From NCBI GenBank assembly GCA_009731375.1, contig BJOX01000118.1, positions 831,633 to 852,408 of the forward strand: a stretch of 20,776 bases of DNA, given 5' to 3'. The position numbers were made by a program, and so were the translations under genes. Each line of letters opens with the position of its first letter. Within the stretch, counting starts at the first letter, position 1. Of the stretch, positions 1 through 8,838 are shown in pieces. A model generated the notes under the pieces. It was not told the origin of the DNA and ran no database searches. It saw only the letters and a program-made list of their open reading frames with translations. Source of the stretch: Paulinella micropora. Lineage: Eukaryota > Cercozoa > Imbricatea > Euglyphida.

Positions 1-86
1 GAGAGAAAGAGGAAGAGAAAGAAAGAGAGAGAGAGAGAGATTGAGAGAGAAGAGAGAGAGAGAGATTGAGAGAGAGAGAGAGAGAA
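1..86. repeat. (GA)n microsatellite, left end of window
   Basis: Imperfect GA/GAAA tract interrupted by TTGAGAG. It directly precedes the first copy of the ~340-bp GA-bounded unit and is truncated by the window edge. Confidence 0.9.
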
Positions 87-421
87 AGTGTATATGTTTC
101 TAATAGTATATATAGAGTACATGTTTTTTATAATATTTATTATGAATACAGGGTAGAATATGTAACACCAGCTAGGTAGCCAGGAGTACTTTGTCTCCAT
201 ATGACCCATTTCTGGTTTAAGGGGTGCGTATGGGGCTTATTCCAAACGGTATCTGTGAGTAACGTTCGAGAGAAGGAAGTCAGGGGTTTAGTTTTTCAGC
301 GTCCCAACGTGCTGCTGCATGCTCTTCCCCACCCCCATAACCCTTATGTGTGGTGAAAGAATATGTATGAAGATATGCTTAATGTATCTTTACCCTTTAC
401 GCATAAGTTGTAAAGATACAC
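86..421. repeat. GA-bounded ~340-bp repeat unit, copy 1
   Basis: Non-microsatellite block that recurs at about 522-861 and 1895-2193. Copy-to-copy landmarks are AGAATATGTAACACC (at 155, 593 and 1940), AAGGGGTGCG, TTATGTGTGGTGAAAGAAT and CCTTTACGCATAAGTTGTAAAG. It ends in an inverted repeat, TGTATCTTTAC at 383-393 and GTAAAGATACA at 410-420, with a 16-nt loop; (GA)n starts directly after it. Copies 1 and 2 are spaced 438 bp apart. No long conserved ORF is evident in either direction, so I read it as a noncoding interspersed or tandem repeat of unknown class rather than a gene. Confidence 0.8.
383..420. other. terminal hairpin of repeat unit copy 1
   Basis: Perfect 11-bp inverted repeat with a 16-nt loop (394-409). 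Equivalent structures with loops of the same length occur at 820-859 (12-bp arms, one mismatch and one T-G position) and 2158-2189 (8-bp perfect core). Confidence 0.75.
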
Positions 422-457
422 TGAGAGAGAGAGGGGGGGGGGGGGAAGAGAAAGAGA

Positions 458-499
<42 letters not shown>

Positions 500-526
500 T
501 CGAAGGAGAAGAGAGAGAGAGAAAGT
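421..526. repeat. (GA)n tract with internal G13
   Basis: GA/GAAA microsatellite between repeat unit copies 1 and 2, with an uninterrupted run of 13 G at 433-445. Confidence 0.9.
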
Positions 527-861
527 ATATATGTTTTTTAATAGGATATATAGAGAATATGTATTTAATGATAAACATGATGAATATAGGGTAGAATATG
601 TAACACCAGCTGGGTAAGACAGGAGTACTTTGTCTCCATGTGACCAATTTCTGGTATAAGGGGTGCGGATGGGGCTTATTTCAAACGGTATCTGTGAGTA
701 ACCATTCGAAAGAAGGAAGTAAGGGGTTTTATTTTTAAGCGTCCCAATGTGCTGCTGCATGCTCCTCCCCACCCCCATAACCCTTATGTGTGGTGAAAGA
801 ATGTGTATAAAGATGCTTCGTGTATCTATACCCTTTACGCATAAGTTGTAAAGGTACACGG
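522..861. repeat. GA-bounded ~340-bp repeat unit, copy 2
   Basis: Tandem copy of 86-421 with scattered substitutions and small indels. Its terminal hairpin is GTGTATCTATAC at 820-831 and GTAAAGGTACAC at 848-859, again with a 16-nt loop. It is followed by a short AT/GT-rich stretch and then the long GA array, so its right boundary differs slightly from copy 1. Confidence 0.8.
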
Positions 862-881
862 AATATTATATATATGTGCGA

Positions 882-883
<2 letters not shown>

Positions 884-913
<30 letters not shown>

Positions 914-931
914 AAGAGAAAGAGGAAGAGA

Positions 932-984
<53 letters not shown>

Positions 985-1022
985 AGAGGAAGAGAGAGGG
1001 AGAGAGAGAGAGAGAGAGAAAG

Positions 1023-1084
<62 letters not shown>

Positions 1085-1175
1085 CGAGCGAGAGAGAGAG
1101 CGAGCGAGAGAGAGAGCGAGAGAGAGAGCGATAGAGAGAGAGAGAGCGAGAGAGAGAGAGCGAGAGAGAGAGAGA
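884..1175. repeat. (TG)n(GA)n microsatellite up to gap
   Basis: A short TG run passes into GA/GAAA/GAGC repeats that end at an assembly gap. Interruptions such as GAGCGAGC are frequent, so this is an old, imperfect array. Confidence 0.95.
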
Positions 1176-1641
1176 NNNNNNNNNNNNNNNNNNNNNNNNN
1201 NNNNNNNNNNNNNNNNNNNNNNNNNNNNNNNNNNNNNNNNNNNNNNNNNNNNNNNNNNNNNNNNNNNNNNNNNNNNNNNNNNNNNNNNNNNNNNNNNNNN
1301 NNNNNNNNNNNNNNNNNNNNNNNNNNNNNNNNNNNNNNNNNNNNNNNNNNNNNNNNNNNNNNNNNNNNNNNNNNNNNNNNNNNNNNNNNNNNNNNNNNNN
1401 NNNNNNNNNNNNNNNNNNNNNNNNNNNNNNNNNNNNNNNNNNNNNNNNNNNNNNNNNNNNNNNNNNNNNNNNNNNNNNNNNNNNNNNNNNNNNNNNNNNN
1501 NNNNNNNNNNNNNNNNNNNNNNNNNNNNNNNNNNNNNNNNNNNNNNNNNNNNNNNNNNNNNNNNNNNNNNNNNNNNNNNNNNNNNNNNNNNNNNNNNNNN
1601 NNNNNNNNNNNNNNNNNNNNNNNNNNNNNNNNNNNNNNNNN
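1176..1641. other. assembly gap (466 N)
   Basis: Run of N inside the GA array; the true length and content are unknown. Confidence 0.99.
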
Positions 1642-1685
<44 letters not shown>

Positions 1686-1687
1686 TA

Positions 1688-1718
<31 letters not shown>

Positions 1719-1727
1719 AAGAGAGAA

Positions 1728-1759
<32 letters not shown>

Positions 1760-1764
1760 GGAGG

Positions 1765-1858
<94 letters not shown>

Positions 1859-1894
1859 NNNNNNNNNNAGAGTGAGAGAGAGAGAGAGAGAGAG
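1642..1894. repeat. (GA)n microsatellite with a 10-N gap
   Basis: Right-hand part of the GA array, with a 10-N run at 1859-1868 and interruptions by GATA, GAAA and GGGA. It immediately precedes repeat unit copy 3. Confidence 0.95.
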
Positions 1895-2193
1895 TTGAAT
1901 CCATTATAACTACAGCGTGTAAAGATAGTAAGAATAGAGAGAATATGTAACACCGGAATTATGGTGAGTACTTTGACTCCCTATCCAGAATAAGGGGTGC
2001 GTATGGGATGCTTATGTCAAATGGTATGTATGAGATACGATTCGAAATAAGGATGTCGGGGGAATACCTTTCAAGCTCAGTCATGCCGATGCATGCGCTA
2101 CCCCCTGTTCCTAACCTTTATGTGTGGTGAAAGAATATGTATGAATATAATTAATGCATCTTTACCCTTTATGCTTAAGTTGTAAAGATAGAC
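1895..2193. repeat. GA-bounded repeat unit, copy 3 (most diverged)
   Basis: Shares AGAATATGTAACACC, AAGGGGTGCGTATGGG, TTATGTGTGGTGAAAGAAT and the hairpin end (ATCTTTAC at 2158-2165, GTAAAGAT at 2182-2189, 16-nt loop) with copies 1 and 2, but it is shorter and more diverged. The stretch just upstream (about 1913-1930) carries an extra GTAAAGATAG, which may be the remnant end of another copy. Confidence 0.7.
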
Positions 2194-2399
2194 CAATTTA
2201 TATGTATAAATTTTCTGTCTAACTTTGAGGAAGTAAAAGGGAGAAAGCCAGAGAGAGAGAGAGAGATTTGATAAGAAAGATGGAAAGAGACTACTATGTC
2301 TTTGCAATTTCGTGCTGTTTTTGCAATTTTGATGCACAACAAGGGGATTAAGATGTTATTCAAGGGTGAGGAGAAAAAGGATACTTCCTACGCAGGTAC
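2194..2399. other. low-information spacer
   Basis: Short unrecognised sequence with a small GA tract near 2251-2270 and no supported gene. Confidence 0.6.
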
Positions 2400-2469
2400 C
2401 TGCTGCTGCTACTACCGCTACTGCCACTACTACTACCACCACCACCACAACCAGCACCACCACCACCCT

Positions 2470-2533
<64 letters not shown>

Positions 2534-2674
2534 GCTACTACTACTGCTACTACTACTGCTACTGCTACTGCTACTACTGCTGCTACTACTGCTGCTACTA
2601 CTGCTACTACTGCTGCTACTACTGCTACTGCTACTGCTGCTGCTCCTGCTCTGCTCCTTCTCCTGCTCCTGCTC

Positions 2675-2766
<92 letters not shown>

Positions 2767-2865
2767 ACTACTACTACTGCTGCTACTACTACTGCTAGTA
2801 GCTACTGCTACTGCTACTATTACTGCTACTGCTACTTCTACTACTGCTTCTACTACTACTACTAC

Positions 2866-2866
<1 letters not shown>
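2400..2866. repeat. compound (CTA/CTG/CAC)n trinucleotide array
   Basis: About 470 bp of trinucleotide repeat. It runs from CAC/ACC (about 2435-2467) to pure CTA, then a mixed CTA/CTG zone, pure CTA (about 2681-2750), then CTG and mixed units. Every frame gives homopolymeric peptides, so apparent ORFs here are not genes. Confidence 0.95.

Positions 2867-2908
<42 letters not shown>
2867..2908. repeat. (AAT)n tail of element A
   Basis: About 14 AAT units. Read on the minus strand this is the (ATT)n tail that follows element A. Confidence 0.9.
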
Positions 2909-2909
<1 letters not shown>

Positions 2910-3055
2910 TATCTCCTGCCAATTGCTGAGCCAAAAGGCCATGTGCATCCAGTCCTCCATTCCATAAGGAAAGTCTCCACACCAATCGGTGGAATAAAGG
3001 AAGTGACGGCATAGAACATTACTCTAGGAGCTTTATACCAATCAGCCCATGGAAA
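2908..3055 (-). mobile_element. (ATT)n-tailed element A, 3' part (partial)
   Basis: Read on the minus strand, this block ends in GGCTCAGCAATTGGCAGGAG followed by ATAC and (ATT)n. Its last ~43 bp recur on the plus strand at 17991-18033, again followed by (ATT)n, which marks a dispersed element with a defined 3' end and a trinucleotide tail. The 5' part is lost in the 3056-3105 gap. The minus strand has an open frame with residues such as FPPIGVETFLMEW-like text running into poly-Ile, but this is too short to call coding. It could be a SINE or the 3' end of a LINE. Confidence 0.6.
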
Positions 3056-3105
3056 NNNNNNNNNNNNNNNNNNNNNNNNNNNNNNNNNNNNNNNNNNNNN
3101 NNNNN
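3056..3105. other. assembly gap (50 N)
   Basis: N run between element A and the tRNA-derived SINE. The order of the flanking elements suggests it hides an (AAT)n tract. Confidence 0.99.
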
Positions 3106-3342
3106 AATAGTGCTTCTCTGTCAATGGCTGATGCAAATCTGCACATGCGCCTCCATCGTCTCACCCGTGAGGGGAGTACAAAGAATTGACGATAGGCTCT
3201 AATGACACCCCCGCAAGGGCAGTTCCAACACTTCCAGACGGGCCGGTATGTTCAATGAAAATACTGGTGGCACCGACGGGAATCGAGCTGGCGACAGGGC
3301 CCAGATGGTAGAACTTGACCACTGGGCTATCACGGTGTCCAT
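3106..3342 (-). mobile_element. tRNA-derived SINE with (ATT)n-type ends
   Basis: On the minus strand the 5' head contains TAGCCCAGTGG (3319-3329), which fits the pol III A-box consensus TRGYNNARNGG at every position. After 29 nt comes AGCTCGATTCC (3279-3289), close to the B box GGTTCGANTCC. A ~170-bp body follows, ending in AGAGAAGCACTATT and then the gap. The last ~60 bp recur at 19357-19417, followed there by (ATT)n. The acceptor-like ends GACACCG and CGGTGCC can pair with one mismatch, but the T arm does not fold properly, so this is a degenerate SINE head and not a functional tRNA. The 5' side abuts (ATT)n. Family name unknown; the partner LINE is not identified. Confidence 0.7.
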
Positions 3343-3373
3343 AATAATAATAATAATAATAATAATACTAATC

Positions 3374-3435
<62 letters not shown>
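3343..3435. repeat. (AAT)n microsatellite
   Basis: About 30 AAT units with one ACT/ATC interruption, abutting the 5' end of the SINE. Confidence 0.95.
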
Positions 3436-3436
<1 letters not shown>

Positions 3437-4105
3437 CCAACAAGATTCAATCTCTATATCTGTGCGTGTAGATGCGCTCATAGCCCGGTACGGAGGCAAC
3501 AGGCTTATTGACCCATCTAAATGCAAGACTGCTTATGAACACATCAAAGCAGAGTAAGTAAAACAGCAATTAGCCATATCAACACCGTCAAATGGTTCTT
3601 CTATCTTCCTGTAGCGTACATAATCAAAATTGTAATGAATTTGAGATGGTATTTTCTTTTTTGCTTCGGCGCGAATACTGCTGCTAAGTGAAATTATGAT
3701 TGTTGAAGTCAGGGTTAGTGGAAAAGTCACATGCCAAGGTGGCTGCACACCGATTCCAACGAAGAATGGAAGAAAGGAAGGAAGGAAGGAAGTTGGGAGG
3801 GAGGGAGGGAGGGAGGAAGGAAGGAATGGGAAGAAGGGGTCCCCCGGGATCGATTGTCTCTTTGAGTTTTGAATGGTAATGTCCACGGCGGCACGTCGCT
3901 GTCGGGTTCCCTGGTAGTGCAATCTACAAGCATCGTCGTAGTCAAATCTACGTCAAAATTGTACCGGTACTTAAGCTGATGTTGTTCCGGTCAACAGTGT
4001 TAGATGACAGAAAAGACGGCTGTAGCCAGATATCCGAATTATTGAAACATTATACAAGTCTGCTTAGTTCTGCCGCTCGAGTGCGGATACTATGGTACAG
4101 TTAAA
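3436..4105. other. unrecognised sequence with a (GGAA)n tract
   Basis: Mixed-composition DNA without a supportable gene; open frames are short and start or end in low complexity. A (GGAA)n/(GGGA)n purine tract lies at about 3769-3830. Confidence 0.6.
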
Positions 4106-4223
4106 AGCATGTTTGTTTCTTTGTTTGTTTGTTGTTTGTTTGTTTGTTTGGTTACATTTATTGATGTAAGTTAGTGACTTTGTTTGTTTGTTTGGTTACA
4201 TTTATTGATGTAAGTTAGTGACT
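4106..4223. repeat. (TTTG)n with an exact 44-bp tandem duplication
   Basis: A TTTG array whose right part is duplicated. Unit 4136-4179 equals unit 4180-4223 base for base, including the non-repetitive GTTACATTTATTGATGTAAG and TTAGTGACT. Confidence 0.9.
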
Positions 4224-4350
4224 ATTACACATTTAAGATCAGATTGAGACGGTCATTGTATTCTGAGACTACGCTAAGCCTCGAAGCAAGTTTCCCAGTC
4301 TCACCCCTGCGAGTGTGTAATGGTGGTGGTGACCCGAGTGTGGCGGGAGA

Positions 4351-4371
4351 GGGGGGGGGGGGGGGGGGGGG
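4351..4371. repeat. poly-G (21) beside gap
   Basis: Uninterrupted run of 21 G shortly before the 178-N gap; a potential G-quadruplex or sequencing block. Confidence 0.9.
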
Positions 4372-4379
4372 AAAAATTT

Positions 4380-4557
4380 NNNNNNNNNNNNNNNNNNNNN
4401 NNNNNNNNNNNNNNNNNNNNNNNNNNNNNNNNNNNNNNNNNNNNNNNNNNNNNNNNNNNNNNNNNNNNNNNNNNNNNNNNNNNNNNNNNNNNNNNNNNNN
4501 NNNNNNNNNNNNNNNNNNNNNNNNNNNNNNNNNNNNNNNNNNNNNNNNNNNNNNNNN
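4380..4557. other. assembly gap (178 N)
   Basis: N run just downstream of a poly-G tract. Confidence 0.99.
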
Positions 4558-5126
4558 TTTTTCAAACTTCCACTGACTACCGCCGGTAGGCTATCATGAT
4601 ATATCATAGTACAATAGTGGTCGGATGCCGTCGGAACGCTTGCTTTTCAACTCGTAGCCTCGGACTCGCGGCTGAAAAGGAACTTGAGCATGGACGGTAG
4701 GTAGGCGAAGGGCATAAGTAAAATTGTTTGAATCATATTGCAGTCACGGTGGCATCGTGAGGCCTGAGCTGGGGTATGGGCGAGTCTGGAGTTCAAGTTG
4801 GGTGGGGGAAGGCTCAGAAGTGCCTTGAGTGTCCGAGGGAGGGAAGCGGGCCCTGAGAGAGTACAGCTGAAGATGTCGGAGAGGTTACGGGGCCGGTAAA
4901 ACAGTGCTTGCGTACTAGTAAAATCCTAGCTAAGTTAAGTTCCGGCCGGTCAAGCGTGAAATAGTTCAGTGGATACGCCGTTGACCGCCTCAAGTTTTTG
5001 GCATCCGATGCGGGGAAAAGGTACTAATACCGGTACTGGGAAAACTTGTGAAAAGAAGTCAGGTGGTGAACTTTTTCGCCGTCTTCGAGTGGTATTAATA
5101 AAGTAGGTCCTTAGCCGGTTATTGAT
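4558..5126. other. unrecognised unique sequence
   Basis: About 570 bp of mixed composition. I see no long open frame, no tRNA with both boxes and no repeat shared with the rest of the window. Confidence 0.6.
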
Positions 5127-5136
5127 ATGCACTTTT

Positions 5137-5175
5137 TGTTGTTCTTGTTGTTGTTGTTGTTGTTGCTGCTGCTGC

Positions 5176-5212
<37 letters not shown>

Positions 5213-5301
5213 GAATGTGCACTTCTCTCTCGCTCGCTCTATCTCTCACTCTCTCTCTCTCTCTCAGTCTCTCTCTTTCTCTCTCTCTCCCTCTCTCTCT
5301 C
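5137..5301. repeat. (TTG)n then (CT)n compound microsatellite
   Basis: (TTG)n with an internal CTG block to about 5213, a short spacer, then (CT)n to about 5301. Confidence 0.95.
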
Positions 5302-5559
5302 TGGGGGAGGGGGGGGGGGGGGGGGGGANNNNNNNNNNNNNNNNNNNNNNNNNNNNNNNNNNNNNNNNNNNNNNNNNNNNNNNNNNNNNNNNNNNNNNNN
5401 NNNNNNNNNNNNNNNNNNNNNNNNNNNNNNNNNNNNNNNNNNNNNNNNNNNNNNNNNNNNNNNNNNNNNNNNNNNNNNNNNNNNNNNNNNNNNNNNNNNN
5501 NNNNNNNNNNNNNNNNNNNNNNNNNNNNNNNNNNNGGGGGGGGGGGGGGGGGGGGGGGG
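5302..5559. other. 207-N gap flanked by poly-G on both sides
   Basis: G-rich tract at 5303-5327, N at 5329-5535, then 24 G at 5536-5559. The gap probably covers a longer G-rich tract that could not be sequenced. Confidence 0.95.
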
Positions 5560-5646
5560 TGGGAAAGGGATGTTCGTTTGTTTGTTGTTATTACTGTGGA
5601 CGAGTAAAATGATAATTCAAATAATTTAACAAGATTGCTTATTTAC

Positions 5647-5700
5647 CGTTTCATCATCACCACCGCCACCATCACCACCACCACCACCAACACCACCACC

Positions 5701-5734
<34 letters not shown>

Positions 5735-5835
5735 TCATCATCATTCATTATTATCATAATTATCATCATCATCACCACCACCACCACCACCACCATCGTC
5801 GTTGTCGTCGTTGTCGTCGTCGGCGGCGGCGGCCG
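5647..5835. repeat. compound (CAC)n(ATC)n(CAC)n(GTC)n(GGC)n
   Basis: Trinucleotide arrays that change motif by single-base steps. The array ends about 45 bp beyond the stop of the ankyrin gene, so it would lie in or next to that gene's 3' UTR on the minus strand. Confidence 0.95.
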
Positions 5836-5881
5836 GTTGTTTTCTTTGAATCATTACTATCATGTCCTTTTCCTTCCCCCT

Positions 5882-7210
5882 TCACTTTTCCAGAGCCTGC
5901 CGCAGCTGGTCCCAGCCCGTAGGCAAGGCGTACTCAAGCACCAGCTGCTGCAGCGGCGCCAGCATTCCGCACGCTTCCAGCCCATCTCGTAGTGCTATAA
6001 ACAACAACGGCCGCAGCCGCCGCTGTACGCCTGCAGTCAGAGCTTCCAACACTTCTGGCCTCTGCCATGCTGCATCCTCCTTCAAACACAGTGCAGCGTT
6101 CCCTTCTTCCACCAGCCACTCCACTATACGCAGACTGCCTGCGCTCGCTGCCACAAAAAGCGCATTGCGTCCTCGCTGGTCTTCATGGTTCACATCGGCT
6201 CCTTCTCTCACTAGCCATTTTACCACTTCCAAACTCGCTTTCACAGCTGCAAAAAAGAGTGCAGTAATTCCTTGCGGGTTTTCGTGGTTGATATCGCATC
6301 CTTGCCTCACCAGCCATTCCGCCACTTCCATCTGTTTTCTATGACCCACAGCACAGAGTGCAGTGAATCCGAGCTGGTCTTCATGGTGGACATCGGCTCC
6401 TTCTCTCACCAGCCATTGTGCCATTTCCAAACGCCCTCCCAAAGCTGCAAATTCCAGTGCAATCCATCCTTGCTGGTTTTCATGGTTGATATCGCATCCT
6501 TGTCTGACCAGCCATTGCGCCACTTCCAAACTCCCTCTGTAAGCTGCAAAAGAGAGTGCAGTGCACCCTTGCTGGTCTGCGTGGCTGACATCGCATCCTT
6601 CTCTCACCAGCCATTCGGCAACTTCGAAATGCCCTACATTCGCTGCATAAAAGAGTGTAGTGCGGCCATGTTGATCTGCATGGTTGACATCACATCCTTG
6701 CCTCACTAGCGATTGCGCAACTTCCAACTGCCCTTCCTCAGCTGCTGCAAAAAGTGCAGTGCGGCCATGCTGGTCGGCATGGTTGACATTGGCTCCTTCT
6801 CTTACCAGCAATTGCGCCACTTCCAAATGCCCTGAACGTGCTGCATAATAGAGTGGAGTCCGCCCTTCAGTGTTCGCTTGATTGACATTGGCTCCTTCTC
6901 TTACCAGCAATTCCGCCACTTCCAAACTCCCTGAACATGCTGCATAATACAGTGGAGTCCCCCCTTTCGAGTTCGGTTGATTGACATCTCCTAGTTCCCT
7001 GACCAGCTGTTGCACCACCTGCAGCTTTTCTTCCAAGGCTGCTTCAAACAGGAGTTCCCTAACCAGCTGTTGCACCACCTGCAGCTTTTCTTCCAAGGCT
7101 GCTTCAAACAGGGAGCGCTTACTATCAGAAGCAGGACTGGGCTCACTTATCTTGGCTTCGCGTCTGGTGCGTTGCTCAGGTGGAGGTCCAGATTGCTCGT
7201 TTCCGCTCAT
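5882..7210 (-). CDS. ankyrin-repeat protein, 442 aa, intronless
   Basis: Complete open frame on the minus strand. The start at 7208-7210 is the first ATG after an in-frame TAG (7244-7246), and the TGA stop is at 5882-5884. A polar, Pro/Glu/Arg-rich N-terminus (about residues 1-32) is followed by two identical copies of a 20-residue partial ankyrin unit (about 34-73). Eight regular 33-residue ankyrin repeats follow (about 85-348) on the pattern T-ALF-AA--G-LEVA-WLVR-G-DVNH-DQ-G, then a truncated repeat and a ~70-residue helical C-terminal tail rich in Leu and Arg. There is no signal peptide and no membrane segment. Ankyrin stacks are protein-binding scaffolds; no enzymatic domain is seen, so partner and pathway are unknown. 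No introns interrupt it. The CTTTCAG just upstream of the ATG could be a 3' splice site of a 5' UTR intron, but that is a guess. Confidence 0.85.
   Translation of the reverse strand: MSGNEQSGPPPEQRTRREAKISEPSPASDSKRSLFEAALEEKLQVVQQLVRELLFEAALEEKLQVVQQLVRELGDVNQPNSKGGTPLYYAACSGSLEVAELLVREGANVNQANTEGRTPLYYAARSGHLEVAQLLVREGANVNHADQHGRTALFAAAEEGQLEVAQSLVRQGCDVNHADQHGRTTLFYAANVGHFEVAEWLVREGCDVSHADQQGCTALSFAAYRGSLEVAQWLVRQGCDINHENQQGWIALEFAALGGRLEMAQWLVREGADVHHEDQLGFTALCAVGHRKQMEVAEWLVRQGCDINHENPQGITALFFAAVKASLEVVKWLVREGADVNHEDQRGRNALFVAASAGSLRIVEWLVEEGNAALCLKEDAAWQRPEVLEALTAGVQRRLRPLLFIALRDGLEACGMLAPLQQLVLEYALPTGWDQLRQALEK
6993..7112 (-). repeat. 60-bp tandem duplication in the ankyrin gene
   Basis: Two adjacent 60-bp units, 6993-7052 and 7053-7112, differ at a single base (G at 7001, A at 7061) that does not change the protein. 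Each encodes the same 20 residues, beginning LFEAALEEKL, and the frame is kept. Confidence 0.95.
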
Positions 7211-7566
7211 GACCGCAAAGGCAAGGGCACTTCTGAAAGAAGTCTAAAGAGAAAAGACAAGAAAAGCCAAGAAAACAGCTGAGAGATAAAAGAGGAAGAG
7301 AAACCAGGGCAGAAGTGTATCAATAAAAGAGCAGTAACGATCAGTGAACGGCCAAACTAAACGCCCAAGCTCAAGGAACAAGATAAAGCAGAGCAGCCAG
7401 GACAGAACAGGCAACGCGAAAAGAATGACCGCCCTGTTATGAGATTCAACTCTGAGATGAGGCCAGGAAGCAAAGGAGAAGGAGTGCCCGAGTTGGGAAA
7501 AACCAAAAACGAAGCCAAAAAATGCTTGAGAACTAGGCGTCACAAGGACAATACGCTAAGGGGTAA
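7211..7566. other. upstream region of the ankyrin gene
   Basis: Purine-rich sequence (plus strand) between the ankyrin start codon and the next microsatellite. It should contain the 5' UTR and promoter of the minus-strand gene, but I cannot point to a TATA box or other specific element. Confidence 0.5.
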
Positions 7567-7735
7567 GGTTTTTGTTGCTTCTGCTGCTGTTGTCAGTTGT
7601 TTTTGACGTCATCGTTGTCGTTGTCATCGTCGTTGATGTTCTTGTTGTCGTCGTCGTCGTCGTCGTCGTCGTTGTTGTTGTTGTTGATGATGTTGTTGTT
7701 GTTGCTGCTGCTGCTGTTGTTGCTGTTATTGTGGT
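7567..7735. repeat. (GTT/GTC/GCT)n trinucleotide array
   Basis: Mixed GTT, GTC and GCT units with occasional GAT, in frame with one another across the tract. Confidence 0.95.
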
Positions 7736-7744
7736 GGGGTGGTT

Positions 7745-7761
7745 CTTAAAAAAAGAAAAGC

Positions 7762-7800
<39 letters not shown>

Positions 7801-7812
7801 AAAGAAAGCAAG

Positions 7813-7887
<75 letters not shown>

Positions 7888-7915
7888 AGGAAGGAAGGAA
7901 GGAAGGAAGGAAGGA

Positions 7916-7947
<32 letters not shown>

Positions 7948-7948
7948 A
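7745..7948. repeat. (GAAA)n tetranucleotide array with GA and GGAA blocks
   Basis: GAAA repeats interrupted by a pure GA block (about 7836-7858) and a GGAA block (about 7886-7912). Confidence 0.95.
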
Positions 7949-8664
7949 ACTGAAGAATTAATTAAAGAAAGAATTAAATAAATAAATAAATAAATAAATA
8001 AGTAAGTAAGTAAGTAAGTAAATAGATAAATAAATAAATAAACTAATAAATAAATAAATAAATAAATAAATAAGTAAATAAAATAAATAAAACAAATAAA
8101 ATAAATAAAATAAATAAAATAAATAAAATAAATAAAATAAATAAAATAAATAAAATAAATGAAATAAATAAAATAAATAAAATAAATAAAATAAATAAAA
8201 TAAATAAATAAATAAATAAATAAATAAAAAATATAAATAAATAAATGAATGAATAATATAAATGAATGAATGAATGAATGAATGAATGAATGAATGAATG
8301 ATGAATGAATGAATGAATGATGAATGAATGAATGATGAATGAATGAATGAATGAATGAGCGAATGAGTGAGTGAGTGAGTGAATGAATGAATGAATGAAT
8401 AAATAAATAATAAATAAATAAATAAATAATTAAATAATTAAATAAATAAATAAATAAATAAATAAACAAATTAACAAATAAACAAATAAATAAATAAATA
8501 AATTAATAAATTAATAAATAAATAATAAATAATAAATCAATAAATAATAAATCAATAAATTGATAAATAAATCAATAAATATAAATAAATCAATAAATAA
8601 ATAAATAAATAAAATAAATAAAATAAATAAAATAAATAAAATAAATAAAATAAATAAAATAAAA

Positions 8665-8695
<31 letters not shown>

Positions 8696-8720
8696 ATACA
8701 GATTCCAAGTGACTGAAAAA

Positions 8721-8751
<31 letters not shown>

Positions 8752-8756
8752 ACAAA

Positions 8757-8787
<31 letters not shown>

Positions 8788-8790
8788 ATA
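7949..8790. repeat. (AAAT)n / (AAAATAAAT)n / (AATG)n array
   Basis: More than 800 bp built mainly from AAAT. It includes a 9-bp compound unit AAAATAAAT at about 8078-8205 and again at about 8608-8665, an AATG block at about 8245-8400 with ATGATG phase breaks, and GTAA units near 8000-8020. The only clearly non-repetitive insertion is CAGATTCCAAGTGACTG at about 8699-8715. Confidence 0.95.
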
Positions 8791-8794
8791 GAAA

Positions 8795-8838
<44 letters not shown>

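Noticed and set aside
213-273. A-box-like TGGTTTAAGGG (213) and TTCGAGA (about 265) within repeat unit copy 1
   Set aside because: The A-box match is perfect, also in copy 2, but it lies ~125 bp inside the unit, the B box is poor and copy 3 lacks the A box. The consensus is loose enough for a chance hit, so I do not call it a SINE.
344-859. Long minus-strand frames through 344-859 and 390-647 with Ser-Leu runs
   Set aside because: They cross GA arrays (giving SLSLSL) and repeat-unit copies, and the three copies do not keep one frame through the unit, so coding is unlikely.
735-1953. Open frames of 270-389 codons over the GA array and gap
   Set aside because: Pure dinucleotide translation joined through N; not genes.
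2296-3012. Frames with poly-Tyr, poly-Thr, poly-Leu or poly-Val
   Set aside because: Trinucleotide microsatellite translations without any globular segment.
3277-3342. A functional tRNA gene on the minus strand
   Set aside because: A and B boxes are present, but the T arm does not pair and the sequence continues into a SINE body; it is a tRNA-like SINE head.
3533-3945. Minus-strand frames of 72-129 codons
   Set aside because: Composition is driven by the GGAA tract and no recognisable motif or conserved start context is present.
5862-7282. Plus-strand frames opposite the ankyrin gene
   Set aside because: They are antisense shadows of the regular 33-codon repeat periodicity.
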